A stretch of DNA of 64,000 nt from Marivivens donghaensis. GTDB taxonomy: Bacteria > Pseudomonadota > Alphaproteobacteria > Rhodobacterales > Rhodobacteraceae. The position numbers and the translations under genes were made by a program. This document shows positions 1 through 7,235 of the stretch, one piece after another. Location of the stretch: positions 1 to 64,000 of the forward strand of contig NZ_JAATOP010000012.1 in the NCBI RefSeq assembly GCF_011806565.1, read 5' to 3'. The first letter of the stretch is position 1. Each line of letters opens with the position of its first letter. Below the pieces are notes generated by a model, which saw only the letters and a program-made list of their open reading frames with translations, had not been told where the DNA came from and made no database searches.

Positions 1-92
<92 letters not shown>

Positions 93-159
93 TTATCCAT
101 TTCAACGAATTCGACGTATTCGCGTAAACTCTGTTGGGCCTTTTTGGCCCTGTTCCGAC

Positions 160-2508
160 CTACCGCGATTGTCGCGACTTTGCGTAGGAGAGTGCGTCTC
201 GATAGTGTTTTGCGACCAAACTTTCATTCGGCAAGCCCTGTTGGGCTGACTTGATTTTGGTGGCCCATGCTGATGGCATCTGAACGATGTTCAACGCCTT
301 TTCAGGGGACAGCAACAGATCCGACGCCATGACGGTTAGGAGAGTTTTCGCGTCAGGTTGCGTGCTCTCCAGCAGCGTTTCGACATTGAGACCTTCGACC
401 GAAGGCACGTTTTTCCATGCAGCATCGGCGATCAGTTCGCGCAGTTTGTCGCGCAGATCAACGACGTTGTGGTTGCGGAATGCCACGTCGCGGGCTGTTT
501 GGCCCAAGCTGTTGCGCAGTTCCGCCGAACCGAGCAATCGAAGAAGCGCTTCTTCAACCTTCGCGGGGCTTTGCTCGTCGACCGTAATGGCACCACCTGA
601 CTTGGACAGATAGTCAATTGTCGCGACTTCTTTGGGGCCATAGGCAAGGATCGCTGCACCCGAAGCAAGGCACTCGGGCATCTTGTTGGCCATGGAATAT
701 TGGACGTAGCGCAACGTTTCTTCGTCGAAATTATATGTCAACAGGACAGCATCTGCCCCTGCCAGCCATTCGCGATACGCTTCGGCGTCACGTGCAATTG
801 TGTCGATAGTGGTCTGCTTCAAATCTGCGAAGAGATGAGCGCTATCGCGATGCCACCACGGCTGCGTACTGATTTCAAACGTGATGTCGTGTCCAGCTTG
901 GCCGAGTTTTTCGACTGCTTTCGCGACGGTTAGAACGCTATCCAGCGTCATATTTGCAGCGAGGTTGCCCGAATAGCGGAGCTTCAATTGCTGGCCGTGA
1001 TGGTGTTTCATCGCTGGCCATTGAACCGGATTCACACCATTCGCAAACGCGTGAAACTTGACGCCGTACCGGGCTTCGAACGCCGTAGACATTTTGTCGC
1101 AAATCGAAAGGTTCAGTGCCGCGGCATTGAGAAGGTCTGCAAAGTCATTGCAGAGTTCCTCGGAGTTCTCAGTCGGTTTGGTCTGAAGCTCAGCCGGCCA
1201 ATCGTCCATGATCCAGGTCACAATCGGCGCTGTGCTTGCGCCGATAACGTCCATTGCAAACTCATGCAGGGCAGGCGTTTTCGGGACCGGACGGTAGAGA
1301 ACGATGTCGGGCGCAAATTCTTCGATGGCGGACTTGGCTTCGTCGGCGGCGACGGTGGTAGTGTCATAGCCGCTCTCTTCGTTTGGAACCACTATGCCAA
1401 AACCGTTTTCGCCGACCTTAGCGACCTGCATGATACGGTCTTTGCTCCAGCCGTCGAAAAGCGTGGCTTTGAGGTCGCCCGTTGCCGTGCCGTTCCCCAT
1501 AGCCGTCATGTCAAGAACGAGCAGCTTCGGGTACTTTTTGGCGTTCTGCTTTTCCTTGGCTTTCTCGACATCATCCGGAAGTTTGGCGTTCGGGAAGATA
1601 TCATGGAAACTGCGTCGCTCGAATACTTCGAGCATTCCGCCCACCGTTGCATTGTAAATGGTCTGCGGTGTGCCTTCGAGCGTACGGCGTGCTTCCTCGT
1701 ATGCCGCGACCATCATCTCTACCTGCGGGTCGTGCCACCGGAAACCCTTGCCGAAGTAATTGGGGTCGAAATGATTGGGATCGTCGGATTTCATGTCGAG
1801 GACACCGACAGAATAATCTTTGCCTTCCTGAGCGTCCTTCGGGATGTCGTAGCTGGCATCGACGCCAATAAGGTAGATTTCCTTGAAGCCCAGAAACGCC
1901 GCTATCTGCATCATCGAGAAGGTGACGGTGCAGCCTGTGTAGGTGATCTTGTCAGCTTCCATCGAGAAGTCGAACCCGTGCGGGTAACTCTTTCGCGGAC
2001 GGTGATTGTAGAATATCGTATCTTCTGATTCCGGGAAGACATAGCCTAGATAGGCTGGGAACATCTTGATCGGACCCTTGAAGTCATTGACCCAATAAGC
2101 GCGATCTTCCGCCACCAGATGATCTTCGACGAGATAGAACGTCGGCTTCCAATCGAGTTCGCGTGCCTTCAGAAAGAAGCCGTTGACGGCAAAGGTGACT
2201 TCATCTTTCAGAACACTCAGATCGGTACGGTTCAGGCTCGGACCGTTGCCGATAAGAAAGCAGCGATCTTTGCCTTTAAACTGTTCTCTTAGCTCGCGCA
2301 GGCGGGGTCTGTACTTTTCGTCGAGGTCTTCTTTGTAGATCTTGCGCACGTGCTCGACGCCGGTGATCCGGTCGACCATACCAACACGTTCGGTCGGCAG
2401 GTAAATCGGCGCACGCGACGGTAGTCTTTTCAGTGCTTCGTCGTAAATGACCTCAAGTTCTTCCGGCGATTTGCTAAGAAGTTCGGCGCGGTTCAAAATC
2501 TCTGACAA
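160..2508 (-). CDS. DUF115/MptE-like domain fused to a GT-B glycosyltransferase
   Basis: This is a 782-residue protein with two parts. Residues about 60-320 contain CFLIGNGPSLN (near residues 83-93) and match the DUF115 / MptE-like fold, the fold also found in Maf flagellin glycosyltransferases. Residues about 325-700 look like a GT-B (GT4-type) glycosyltransferase, with FANGVNP, LRYSGNL and a donor-binding region MPECLASGAAILAYG. The start at 2508 lies 13 bases after the stop of the upstream dehydrogenase gene, so it belongs to the same operon. By inference it transfers a sugar, possibly the CMP-activated sugar made by the gene at 3448-4152, onto a protein or glycan. Acceptor and donor are unknown. 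The last 75 residues or so match nothing I know. Confidence 0.7.
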   Translation of the reverse strand: MSEILNRAELLSKSPEELEVIYDEALKRLPSRAPIYLPTERVGMVDRITGVEHVRKIYKEDLDEKYRPRLRELREQFKGKDRCFLIGNGPSLNRTDLSVLKDEVTFAVNGFFLKARELDWKPTFYLVEDHLVAEDRAYWVNDFKGPIKMFPAYLGYVFPESEDTIFYNHRPRKSYPHGFDFSMEADKITYTGCTVTFSMMQIAAFLGFKEIYLIGVDASYDIPKDAQEGKDYSVGVLDMKSDDPNHFDPNYFGKGFRWHDPQVEMMVAAYEEARRTLEGTPQTIYNATVGGMLEVFERRSFHDIFPNAKLPDDVEKAKEKQNAKKYPKLLVLDMTAMGNGTATGDLKATLFDGWSKDRIMQVAKVGENGFGIVVPNEESGYDTTTVAADEAKSAIEEFAPDIVLYRPVPKTPALHEFAMDVIGASTAPIVTWIMDDWPAELQTKPTENSEELCNDFADLLNAAALNLSICDKMSTAFEARYGVKFHAFANGVNPVQWPAMKHHHGQQLKLRYSGNLAANMTLDSVLTVAKAVEKLGQAGHDITFEISTQPWWHRDSAHLFADLKQTTIDTIARDAEAYREWLAGADAVLLTYNFDEETLRYVQYSMANKMPECLASGAAILAYGPKEVATIDYLSKSGGAITVDEQSPAKVEEALLRLLGSAELRNSLGQTARDVAFRNHNVVDLRDKLRELIADAAWKNVPSVEGLNVETLLESTQPDAKTLLTVMASDLLLSPEKALNIVQMPSAWATKIKSAQQGLPNESLVAKHYRDALSYAKSRQSR

Positions 2509-2521
2509 CCTGTAATCCTAA

Positions 2522-3451
2522 TTAAGAAAGAAAGCTCGCGAGCTTTGTGATGGCTTCGTGGCTGGCTCGGATGACGGCGTCGACGGTGTTGGAGCCGTTG
2601 TGCGAGCCGAAGATGCAGCGCTCCATCGCGCGCAGGGGGCTGTCGGCGGGGAGGGGTTCGACCTCGAACACGTCGAGAGCGGCGGAGTGGACGTGGCCGG
2701 ACTGCAGGGCCTCGATAAGGGCGGCTTCGTCGATCAGCGGGCCGCGGGCCACGTTGACGATGCGGATGCCTTCTTTGCACTGCGCCAGCACATCGGCGTT
2801 TAGCATGTGGAAGTTATGCTGGTTGAGCGAGCAGGTGAAGACGAGGAAGTCGAGGGTCTCGACCTGCTCTGGCCATGCGGCGCGTTCGAGGCCGGGGATA
2901 CCCGCGTCACCTTCGACGCCGGGATCGTAGGCCACGACGTTCATGCCGAGCGCCTGCATACGGGTGGCGGTCTGGCGACCGATATCGCCGAGGCCGACGA
3001 CACCCACGCGGCGACCGCCAAGGCTGATGCCGGCGGGCTTGGGCCAGTTGCCGGCGCGCACGCCACGGTCGATGACGAAGAGCTCGCGCGCGAGGCCGAT
3101 GACAAAGCCGGTAGCGACGTCGGCGACTTCGGTGCCGAACATCATCGGGGTGTTGATGATCGGAATGCCGAGGTCCTTACAGGCTGCGAAGTCGACGTTG
3201 TCGACGCCGATGCCCCATTTGACGGCTGCGCTCAGGCGGCCGGTCTGGCCGGCTTCGAACACGGCGCGGGTCGCGGGGTCGTCACCGATGATCCAGCCGT
3301 CATAGTTCGGCAGCAGTTCGGACAGCTCTTCCTCGGTCATGATCTGGGTGACGTTGGCGCGGTGCAGACGCAGGCCCTTTTCTGCGGCGAAGTCGACGAA
3401 CAGGTCGAATTGGCCGAGCATCGGCGGGCAGGTTACGAGGACGTCTTTCAT
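2522..3451 (-). CDS. D-isomer-specific 2-hydroxyacid dehydrogenase (phosphoglycerate dehydrogenase-like)
   Basis: The 309-residue protein has the family layout. The NAD-binding core carries VGVVGLGDIGRQTATRMQAL (about residues 148-167). The catalytic Arg lies in NVARGPLIDEAALIEAL, the Glu in VFEVEPLP, and the His in FGSHNGSN. The family oxidises or reduces 2-hydroxy/2-keto acids with NAD(P). Its start overlaps the stop of the cytidylyltransferase gene by four bases (ATGA), so the two are translationally coupled. By inference it makes or modifies an acidic sugar building block rather than serving serine synthesis. The substrate cannot be read from sequence. Confidence 0.8.
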   Translation of the reverse strand: MKDVLVTCPPMLGQFDLFVDFAAEKGLRLHRANVTQIMTEEELSELLPNYDGWIIGDDPATRAVFEAGQTGRLSAAVKWGIGVDNVDFAACKDLGIPIINTPMMFGTEVADVATGFVIGLARELFVIDRGVRAGNWPKPAGISLGGRRVGVVGLGDIGRQTATRMQALGMNVVAYDPGVEGDAGIPGLERAAWPEQVETLDFLVFTCSLNQHNFHMLNADVLAQCKEGIRIVNVARGPLIDEAALIEALQSGHVHSAALDVFEVEPLPADSPLRAMERCIFGSHNGSNTVDAVIRASHEAITKLASFLS

Positions 3452-4152
3452 TGTGCGGCTACCGTCTGGTTCTGGAGGATCATGGCAATGGCTTCGGTCA
3501 GCGCCCAGTCTTCGGGCGTGTCGATATCGGCGGCTTCCATCTTGTTCATCTCGAACAGGATCGGCTTTTTACCGATACGGGCGTCGGTCGCCTCGAAGCT
3601 GTCTTTGGTGAAAATAAAGAGGTTGGAATTTTCTTCGTACCACGGCTCCAGATCCTGCGTCTGGATCAGGTTGTCGGGGTCGTGGTTCACCGGGCTACCA
3701 TCGGCGCGGTAGAAACGGGTCTGGATCTTGTTCACCGTGAACAGCGAGTCCGCAGTGCCCGCTGCAACGCCATTGTTGTAGGCGATCATCGCGTTGCGGA
3801 TCGTGGTTTCCGACAGCATCGGATTTGTGGTGTGCGTCATCAGATAGGTGTCCGCAGGAACAGCCGCGATGTCGTCTTCGAGGATGCGGTTCATCGATAC
3901 CAGATCGCCGCACAGCTCCGGCTTGCGGTCACGAATACGCACGCGGCCACCTTCGACAAGGCCGTTTTCGGCGAGGATGTCACGCGCGTCAGTGTTGATC
4001 ACGACTTCATCAATGGTCTCGATCGCGAGCAGCGTGTCGAGGATCCATTTGAAGAGCGGCTTGCCGTGCAGCGGACGGAAGTTCTTGCCCTTAACCCTCT
4101 GACTGTTGGCTTTCATAGGGAGAAGTGCGACGCAGCGGTTTGAGCCATTCAT
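3448..4152 (-). CDS. Acylneuraminate cytidylyltransferase-family protein (CMP-sugar synthetase)
   Basis: About 234 residues of the CMP-NeuAc synthetase nucleotidyltransferase family. The N-terminal strand and loop read VALLPMKANSQRVKGKNF, in place of the classic PARGGSKGIKxKN loop; the RVKGKN part is kept. LMTHTTNPML and a C-terminal IDTPEDWALTEA, both typical of the family, follow. Known members use CTP to activate sialic, legionaminic or pseudaminic acid, and some relatives cytidylylate other acids including phosphonates. I chose the ATG at 4152 because the first beta strand follows it directly; the reading frame stays open up to 4215. The gene overlaps the end of the upstream glycosyltransferase by 62 bases. 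No NeuB-like synthase is in the window, so the activated sugar is unknown. Confidence 0.75.
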   Translation of the reverse strand: MNGSNRCVALLPMKANSQRVKGKNFRPLHGKPLFKWILDTLLAIETIDEVVINTDARDILAENGLVEGGRVRIRDRKPELCGDLVSMNRILEDDIAAVPADTYLMTHTTNPMLSETTIRNAMIAYNNGVAAGTADSLFTVNKIQTRFYRADGSPVNHDPDNLIQTQDLEPWYEENSNLFIFTKDSFEATDARIGKKPILFEMNKMEAADIDTPEDWALTEAIAMILQNQTVAAQ

Positions 4153-5053
4153 CTTGATCAGCCTTTTTGGAAACAATTGGATAAAAGAAACGTTCTTTCG
4201 CTTGGCGCGATACAACAGCGTGTTCGTGGTTGCCTTTGTAGGAGCCGACGAACTGGTTCCAGCGGTAGCGGATCATGTCCGTCTTGCCGGTCGAGGTAAT
4301 GCCATTGCGGCTCGCTGACCGCAGATCGCCCAGAGTGCTCACGGTAAAGAAACGGAGCACGTCGAAGCGCGAAAGCTGCACTTCGGGCATGATGGATTGC
4401 AGCGCGATCGCCTCGCGTTCGAACCGGCGGCGGACTTGCGCCCAGCTTTCCTGATGGTGATGGAACACGGTCGCATCGGCGACATAGCCGACCTTGTGAC
4501 CGGCGATCACCATGCGCTTGGCCAGTTCCATGTCTTCGAGGCCGGTCAGCTCTTCGTCGAAACGGAACTCCGCCCAAGCGGCGCGGGACACGGCGGAATT
4601 GGCGTTGTTACAGAAGAAACCATCCTGCGGAATAGCGGAGGTCTCGGGGAAGTACTTCGCGAAAATCCGGCGTTCGGAGTAGTTGCTATCGTCGTCGCCG
4701 ATCTGCCGCCCGTAGGTGTAGGACACGGTGCCTTTGTCCAGCGGGTCGCAGAGGTTGAACAGCCAGTTCTCGTCGGTCGGAATGCAGTGGCCCGAAATCA
4801 TGACCAGCGCATCACCCTTGGCCGCTTCGCAACCGCGGTTCAGTGACCGCCCGAAGGAGAACTCCTGCTTGGTGATAGTGACGATCTTCGCGCCATTGCG
4901 CTGCGCGATGTCCACAGTGCCGTCGGTCGAACCGGAGTCGACCAGAACCACTTCGACCTCATGGCCCCGAACATCCTGCTTGGCGATCATCTCAAAAAGG
5001 TCGCCAAGATGGCGTGCCTCGTTCAGTGTTCTGATAACTATGCTGATGAGCAC
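4091..5053 (-). CDS. Glycosyltransferase family 2
   Basis: The 320-residue protein starts directly with the GT2 fold: MLISIVIRTLNEARHLGDLF and then VVLVDSGSTDGTVDIAQ (nucleotide-binding Asp near residue 39). A later FDEELTGLEDMELAKRM holds the acceptor-side ED pair. It resembles rhamnosyltransferase-like GT2 enzymes that use an inverting mechanism at the cytoplasmic side of the membrane. It is the first gene of a minus-strand operon (GT2, cytidylyltransferase, dehydrogenase, DUF115-GT, then gmd). Its promoter should lie in 5054-5230. Donor and acceptor are unknown. Confidence 0.85.
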   Translation of the reverse strand: MLISIVIRTLNEARHLGDLFEMIAKQDVRGHEVEVVLVDSGSTDGTVDIAQRNGAKIVTITKQEFSFGRSLNRGCEAAKGDALVMISGHCIPTDENWLFNLCDPLDKGTVSYTYGRQIGDDDSNYSERRIFAKYFPETSAIPQDGFFCNNANSAVSRAAWAEFRFDEELTGLEDMELAKRMVIAGHKVGYVADATVFHHHQESWAQVRRRFEREAIALQSIMPEVQLSRFDVLRFFTVSTLGDLRSASRNGITSTGKTDMIRYRWNQFVGSYKGNHEHAVVSRQAKERFFYPIVSKKADQDEWLKPLRRTSPYESQQSEG

Positions 5054-5194
5054 ATTATTACCCTGTTTCGACTACGATTTACGCACAAAATGAACGCGGA
5101 AACTCTTTCTTCAAGACATCTACACACGCTTATAGGCTGCTCGCTTTCAGGGCAACTCACCTTTGCCGCCTTGCGGCATTCCGCCTAGACACCA

Positions 5195-5217
5195 ATCGTT
5201 AACAAATTGCTAACGAT
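5195..5217. promoter_or_regulatory. 7-bp inverted repeat, ATCGTTA-N9-TAACGAT
   Basis: ATCGTTA at 5195-5201 and TAACGAT at 5211-5217 are exact reverse complements separated by nine bases. The spacer plus arms also read as a near palindrome of the form GTTAAC...GCTAAC. The position between divergent glycan promoters suits a regulator site. No regulator gene is adjacent, so the binding protein is unknown. Confidence 0.4.
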
Positions 5218-5229
5218 ATATATTTCTGG

Positions 5230-5251
5230 ATAGTCATTGATCAATGACTAT
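5230..5251. promoter_or_regulatory. Perfect 22-bp palindrome
   Basis: The half-site ATAGTCATTGA (5230-5240) is followed with no spacer by its exact reverse complement (5241-5251). The symmetry breaks at 5229/5252. It lies about 110 bases upstream of the coiled-coil gene start and about 180 bases upstream of the GT2 start. A perfect dyad without a loop suits a dimeric DNA-binding protein better than an RNA hairpin, and no T-run follows it. Confidence 0.5.
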
Positions 5252-5362
5252 TGCACGCTATCGGAACGCTTGCGATGGCCCACGGGCACTGTATCCGGCA
5301 TCTATGACGTTGCTTCACTGATCATTTTGTGGTCTGAAACGATCAATCCGGTTGCAGAGAAT

Positions 5363-6367
5363 ATGATGACGACACAGACACTTTCCCCGAATAACGCGAG
5401 TTCTACCCGCATTTTCATCCTGGGGACTGATAACTTATTTGATCACATTCGCACGAAAAACGTGTCCGAAAGTGAATTCGAATATACGTCTGATATCGAT
5501 GGCGCTTTTGCAAATAGCTCGGCAACCGTCGTCATTCCCTTCGAATCGCCGCTTGTGCGTATGCGTGATGCCATCGCTTCGGGTACGTCTTCGCAGGATG
5601 CGCTGAAGGGGTGGACGGACGAGGCGAAAGCCGTCCTTGAAGCCATCCGCCAGAACCGCCGCCGCGCGACGCTCGTCGATGCGTCCCTGCTTGCTGCGGG
5701 TGATCAGGGATTGGTCGCTGCGCTGAGCGAACGACTCGGCGTCGAGATGACAGGCGAGGGCGAAAATGGCCGTCTCTCTGCGGAAGAACTGATCCCCCTC
5801 GGTGCGATCCTGAAATCCGACGAGGCGGCGTTGCAGATCGCGCAGGAACTCGAAGCGATGCACGTCGGTCCGGTGCAGATCCGCCTGCACGAACTGCTTA
5901 CCGATGTTGAAGCGAGCGAAAGGCTTTTGCGGGGTATCGCCCGTCTGCAAGAACTGGAGACCGAGCGTCCTTTGCTCACCGAAAACATGGAGCTCTCGAG
6001 CACGCGGTTGGCCGAATACGGTCAGGAGCGCGAGCTTCTGGTGGAAAACATCCAGCTGCTGAACGAAGCGCTGCAAAGCGCCGAAAGCCTCGCGTCGGAC
6101 GGCGAAAAGCGCATCCAGACCTTTAAAAACGAGGTCGAGCGCCAGCGTGCGCAGGCCAAGCTGCTGGAGGTCGAGGTCAAAAGCCTCAAGCAACGTCTCG
6201 ACGAAGTCAAAGCCGATAAGAAACAGCGCGAGGCGGTCCTTGCCGTGTCGCTGGCTGAAGTTGATCGCGCCCGCATTGACGCCGAGAACCGTCTGCGCGA
6301 TGTCCACGCCTCGACGTCGTGGTACGTGACCAAACCGCTGCGCTTCTTCCGCCGCCTGTTCGGCTAA
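5363..6367 (+). CDS. Coiled-coil protein of the glycan locus, function unknown
   Basis: About 334 residues from the tandem ATGs at 5363/5366; the frame is open back to 5237, but the first part is not protein-like. The N-terminal half (RIFILGTDNLFDHIRTKN...) is globular. Residues about 190-315 are a long heptad-rich coiled coil (ENMELSSTRLAEYGQERELL, ENIQLLNEALQSAESL, VEVKSLKQRLDEVKADKK). The C-terminus ends STSWYVTKPLRFFRRLFG. This SxSWxxTxPLR tail is common behind coiled coils in alphaproteobacterial glycosyltransferases and methyltransferases of polysaccharide loci, and may bind membrane or a partner. No catalytic domain is visible. The next gene begins four bases after its stop. A scaffold or chain-length role is only a guess. 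Confidence 0.65.
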   Translation: MMTTQTLSPNNASSTRIFILGTDNLFDHIRTKNVSESEFEYTSDIDGAFANSSATVVIPFESPLVRMRDAIASGTSSQDALKGWTDEAKAVLEAIRQNRRRATLVDASLLAAGDQGLVAALSERLGVEMTGEGENGRLSAEELIPLGAILKSDEAALQIAQELEAMHVGPVQIRLHELLTDVEASERLLRGIARLQELETERPLLTENMELSSTRLAEYGQERELLVENIQLLNEALQSAESLASDGEKRIQTFKNEVERQRAQAKLLEVEVKSLKQRLDEVKADKKQREAVLAVSLAEVDRARIDAENRLRDVHASTSWYVTKPLRFFRRLFG

Positions 6368-6371
6368 CTTC

Positions 6372-7235
6372 GTGCGCCGCCCCTACCTGTTCATCGATGT
6401 GCAGCACGGGCTGTGCAACCGTCTGCGCGCGCTCGCCTCGGCTGAGGCTCTGGCGGAGCAAACGGACCGTGAACTGGTCGTCATCTGGCGTACCGATGCG
6501 CATTGCGAAGCGCGGATCGGCGATCTGCTCGATTACTCTGGCATCGTGATAGAGACGGACGAGGCCACCGCGATCCGTCAGTCTTGCGAGGTCGAATACA
6601 ACTATATGGAGGCGGAGGAGAATTCTTGTCACCTCGCTCCCGTTTTTACCGACGATACAAATGAACGCGACCGCGACGTTTATCTCCGTTCGGCCTATTC
6701 GCTGGTCAGTCCGAAATTATCATTTGATCTGGAGCAGGAAAAGCTGCGGGCATTGCGTCCATCCGGCGCCGTTCTCGATCTGATCGAACCAATTCGAAAG
6801 CTGAACGATATTGCGGTTCATATCCGTATGGCGGGCGGGCAGGGGTTCGAACACCTCGAATATGAATCGCCAAAGAATTGGCCTGCGCATCGCCACGAAG
6901 AATTGCAGAAATGGCGTCAACAGAGCAATCGCGAGAAATTTATTTCTAGAATTCGCGAATTAGAAAATAACAATTCTGTTAATTCCATTTTCCTTGCCGC
7001 CGATACACCTGAGACATATGCCGCGTTTGCCGATGAATTTGGCAATAAACTTGTGACTGTCGAACGGACGCTTTACGACCGTTCCGCTATTCAGATCCAA
7101 TATGCACTGGCTGATTTATTGATGCTGACGACGGGTCGTTATTTCCTCGGCAGCCCGTGGAGTTCGTTTACCGACGTCGCCCAACGGCTCGCCGGTCCGG
7201 GACGGCCAATGGATATCAGTGGTCTGGATTTCTAA
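6372..7235 (+). CDS. Fucosyltransferase-like glycosyltransferase
   Basis: This 287-residue protein starts at a GTG four bases after the preceding stop. Its N-terminus YLFIDVQHGLCNRLRALASA is the GxxNRL donor-site loop of the O-fucosyl/alpha-1,6-fucosyltransferase (NodZ/GT23-like) superfamily. IAVHIRMAGG supplies the HxR motif that binds the GDP-sugar beta-phosphate, and SIFLAADTPE and GSPWSSFTDVA follow as in relatives. The likely donor is GDP-fucose or another GDP-6-deoxyhexose, which fits gmd at the window start. Its last 20 bases overlap the end of the convergent FkbM gene. The mid-part (6880-7130) is more AT-rich than its neighbours. Confidence 0.7.
   Translation: MRRPYLFIDVQHGLCNRLRALASAEALAEQTDRELVVIWRTDAHCEARIGDLLDYSGIVIETDEATAIRQSCEVEYNYMEAEENSCHLAPVFTDDTNERDRDVYLRSAYSLVSPKLSFDLEQEKLRALRPSGAVLDLIEPIRKLNDIAVHIRMAGGQGFEHLEYESPKNWPAHRHEELQKWRQQSNREKFISRIRELENNNSVNSIFLAADTPETYAAFADEFGNKLVTVERTLYDRSAIQIQYALADLLMLTTGRYFLGSPWSSFTDVAQRLAGPGRPMDISGLDF

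Larger units (their letters stand above)
5054..5362. other. AT-rich divergent intergenic region in the glycan locus
   Basis: This 309-base gap separates the minus-strand GT2 gene from the plus-strand coiled-coil gene. It is much more AT-rich than its flanks and contains two dyads (5195-5217 and 5230-5251, listed separately). I see no convincing coding region. It most likely holds both divergent promoters. Confidence 0.6.

Noticed and set aside
134-152. GGGCC-TTTTT-GGCCC hairpin as a terminator between the DUF115-GT gene and gmd
   Set aside because: Only a 5-bp stem and no T-run after it in the direction of transcription.
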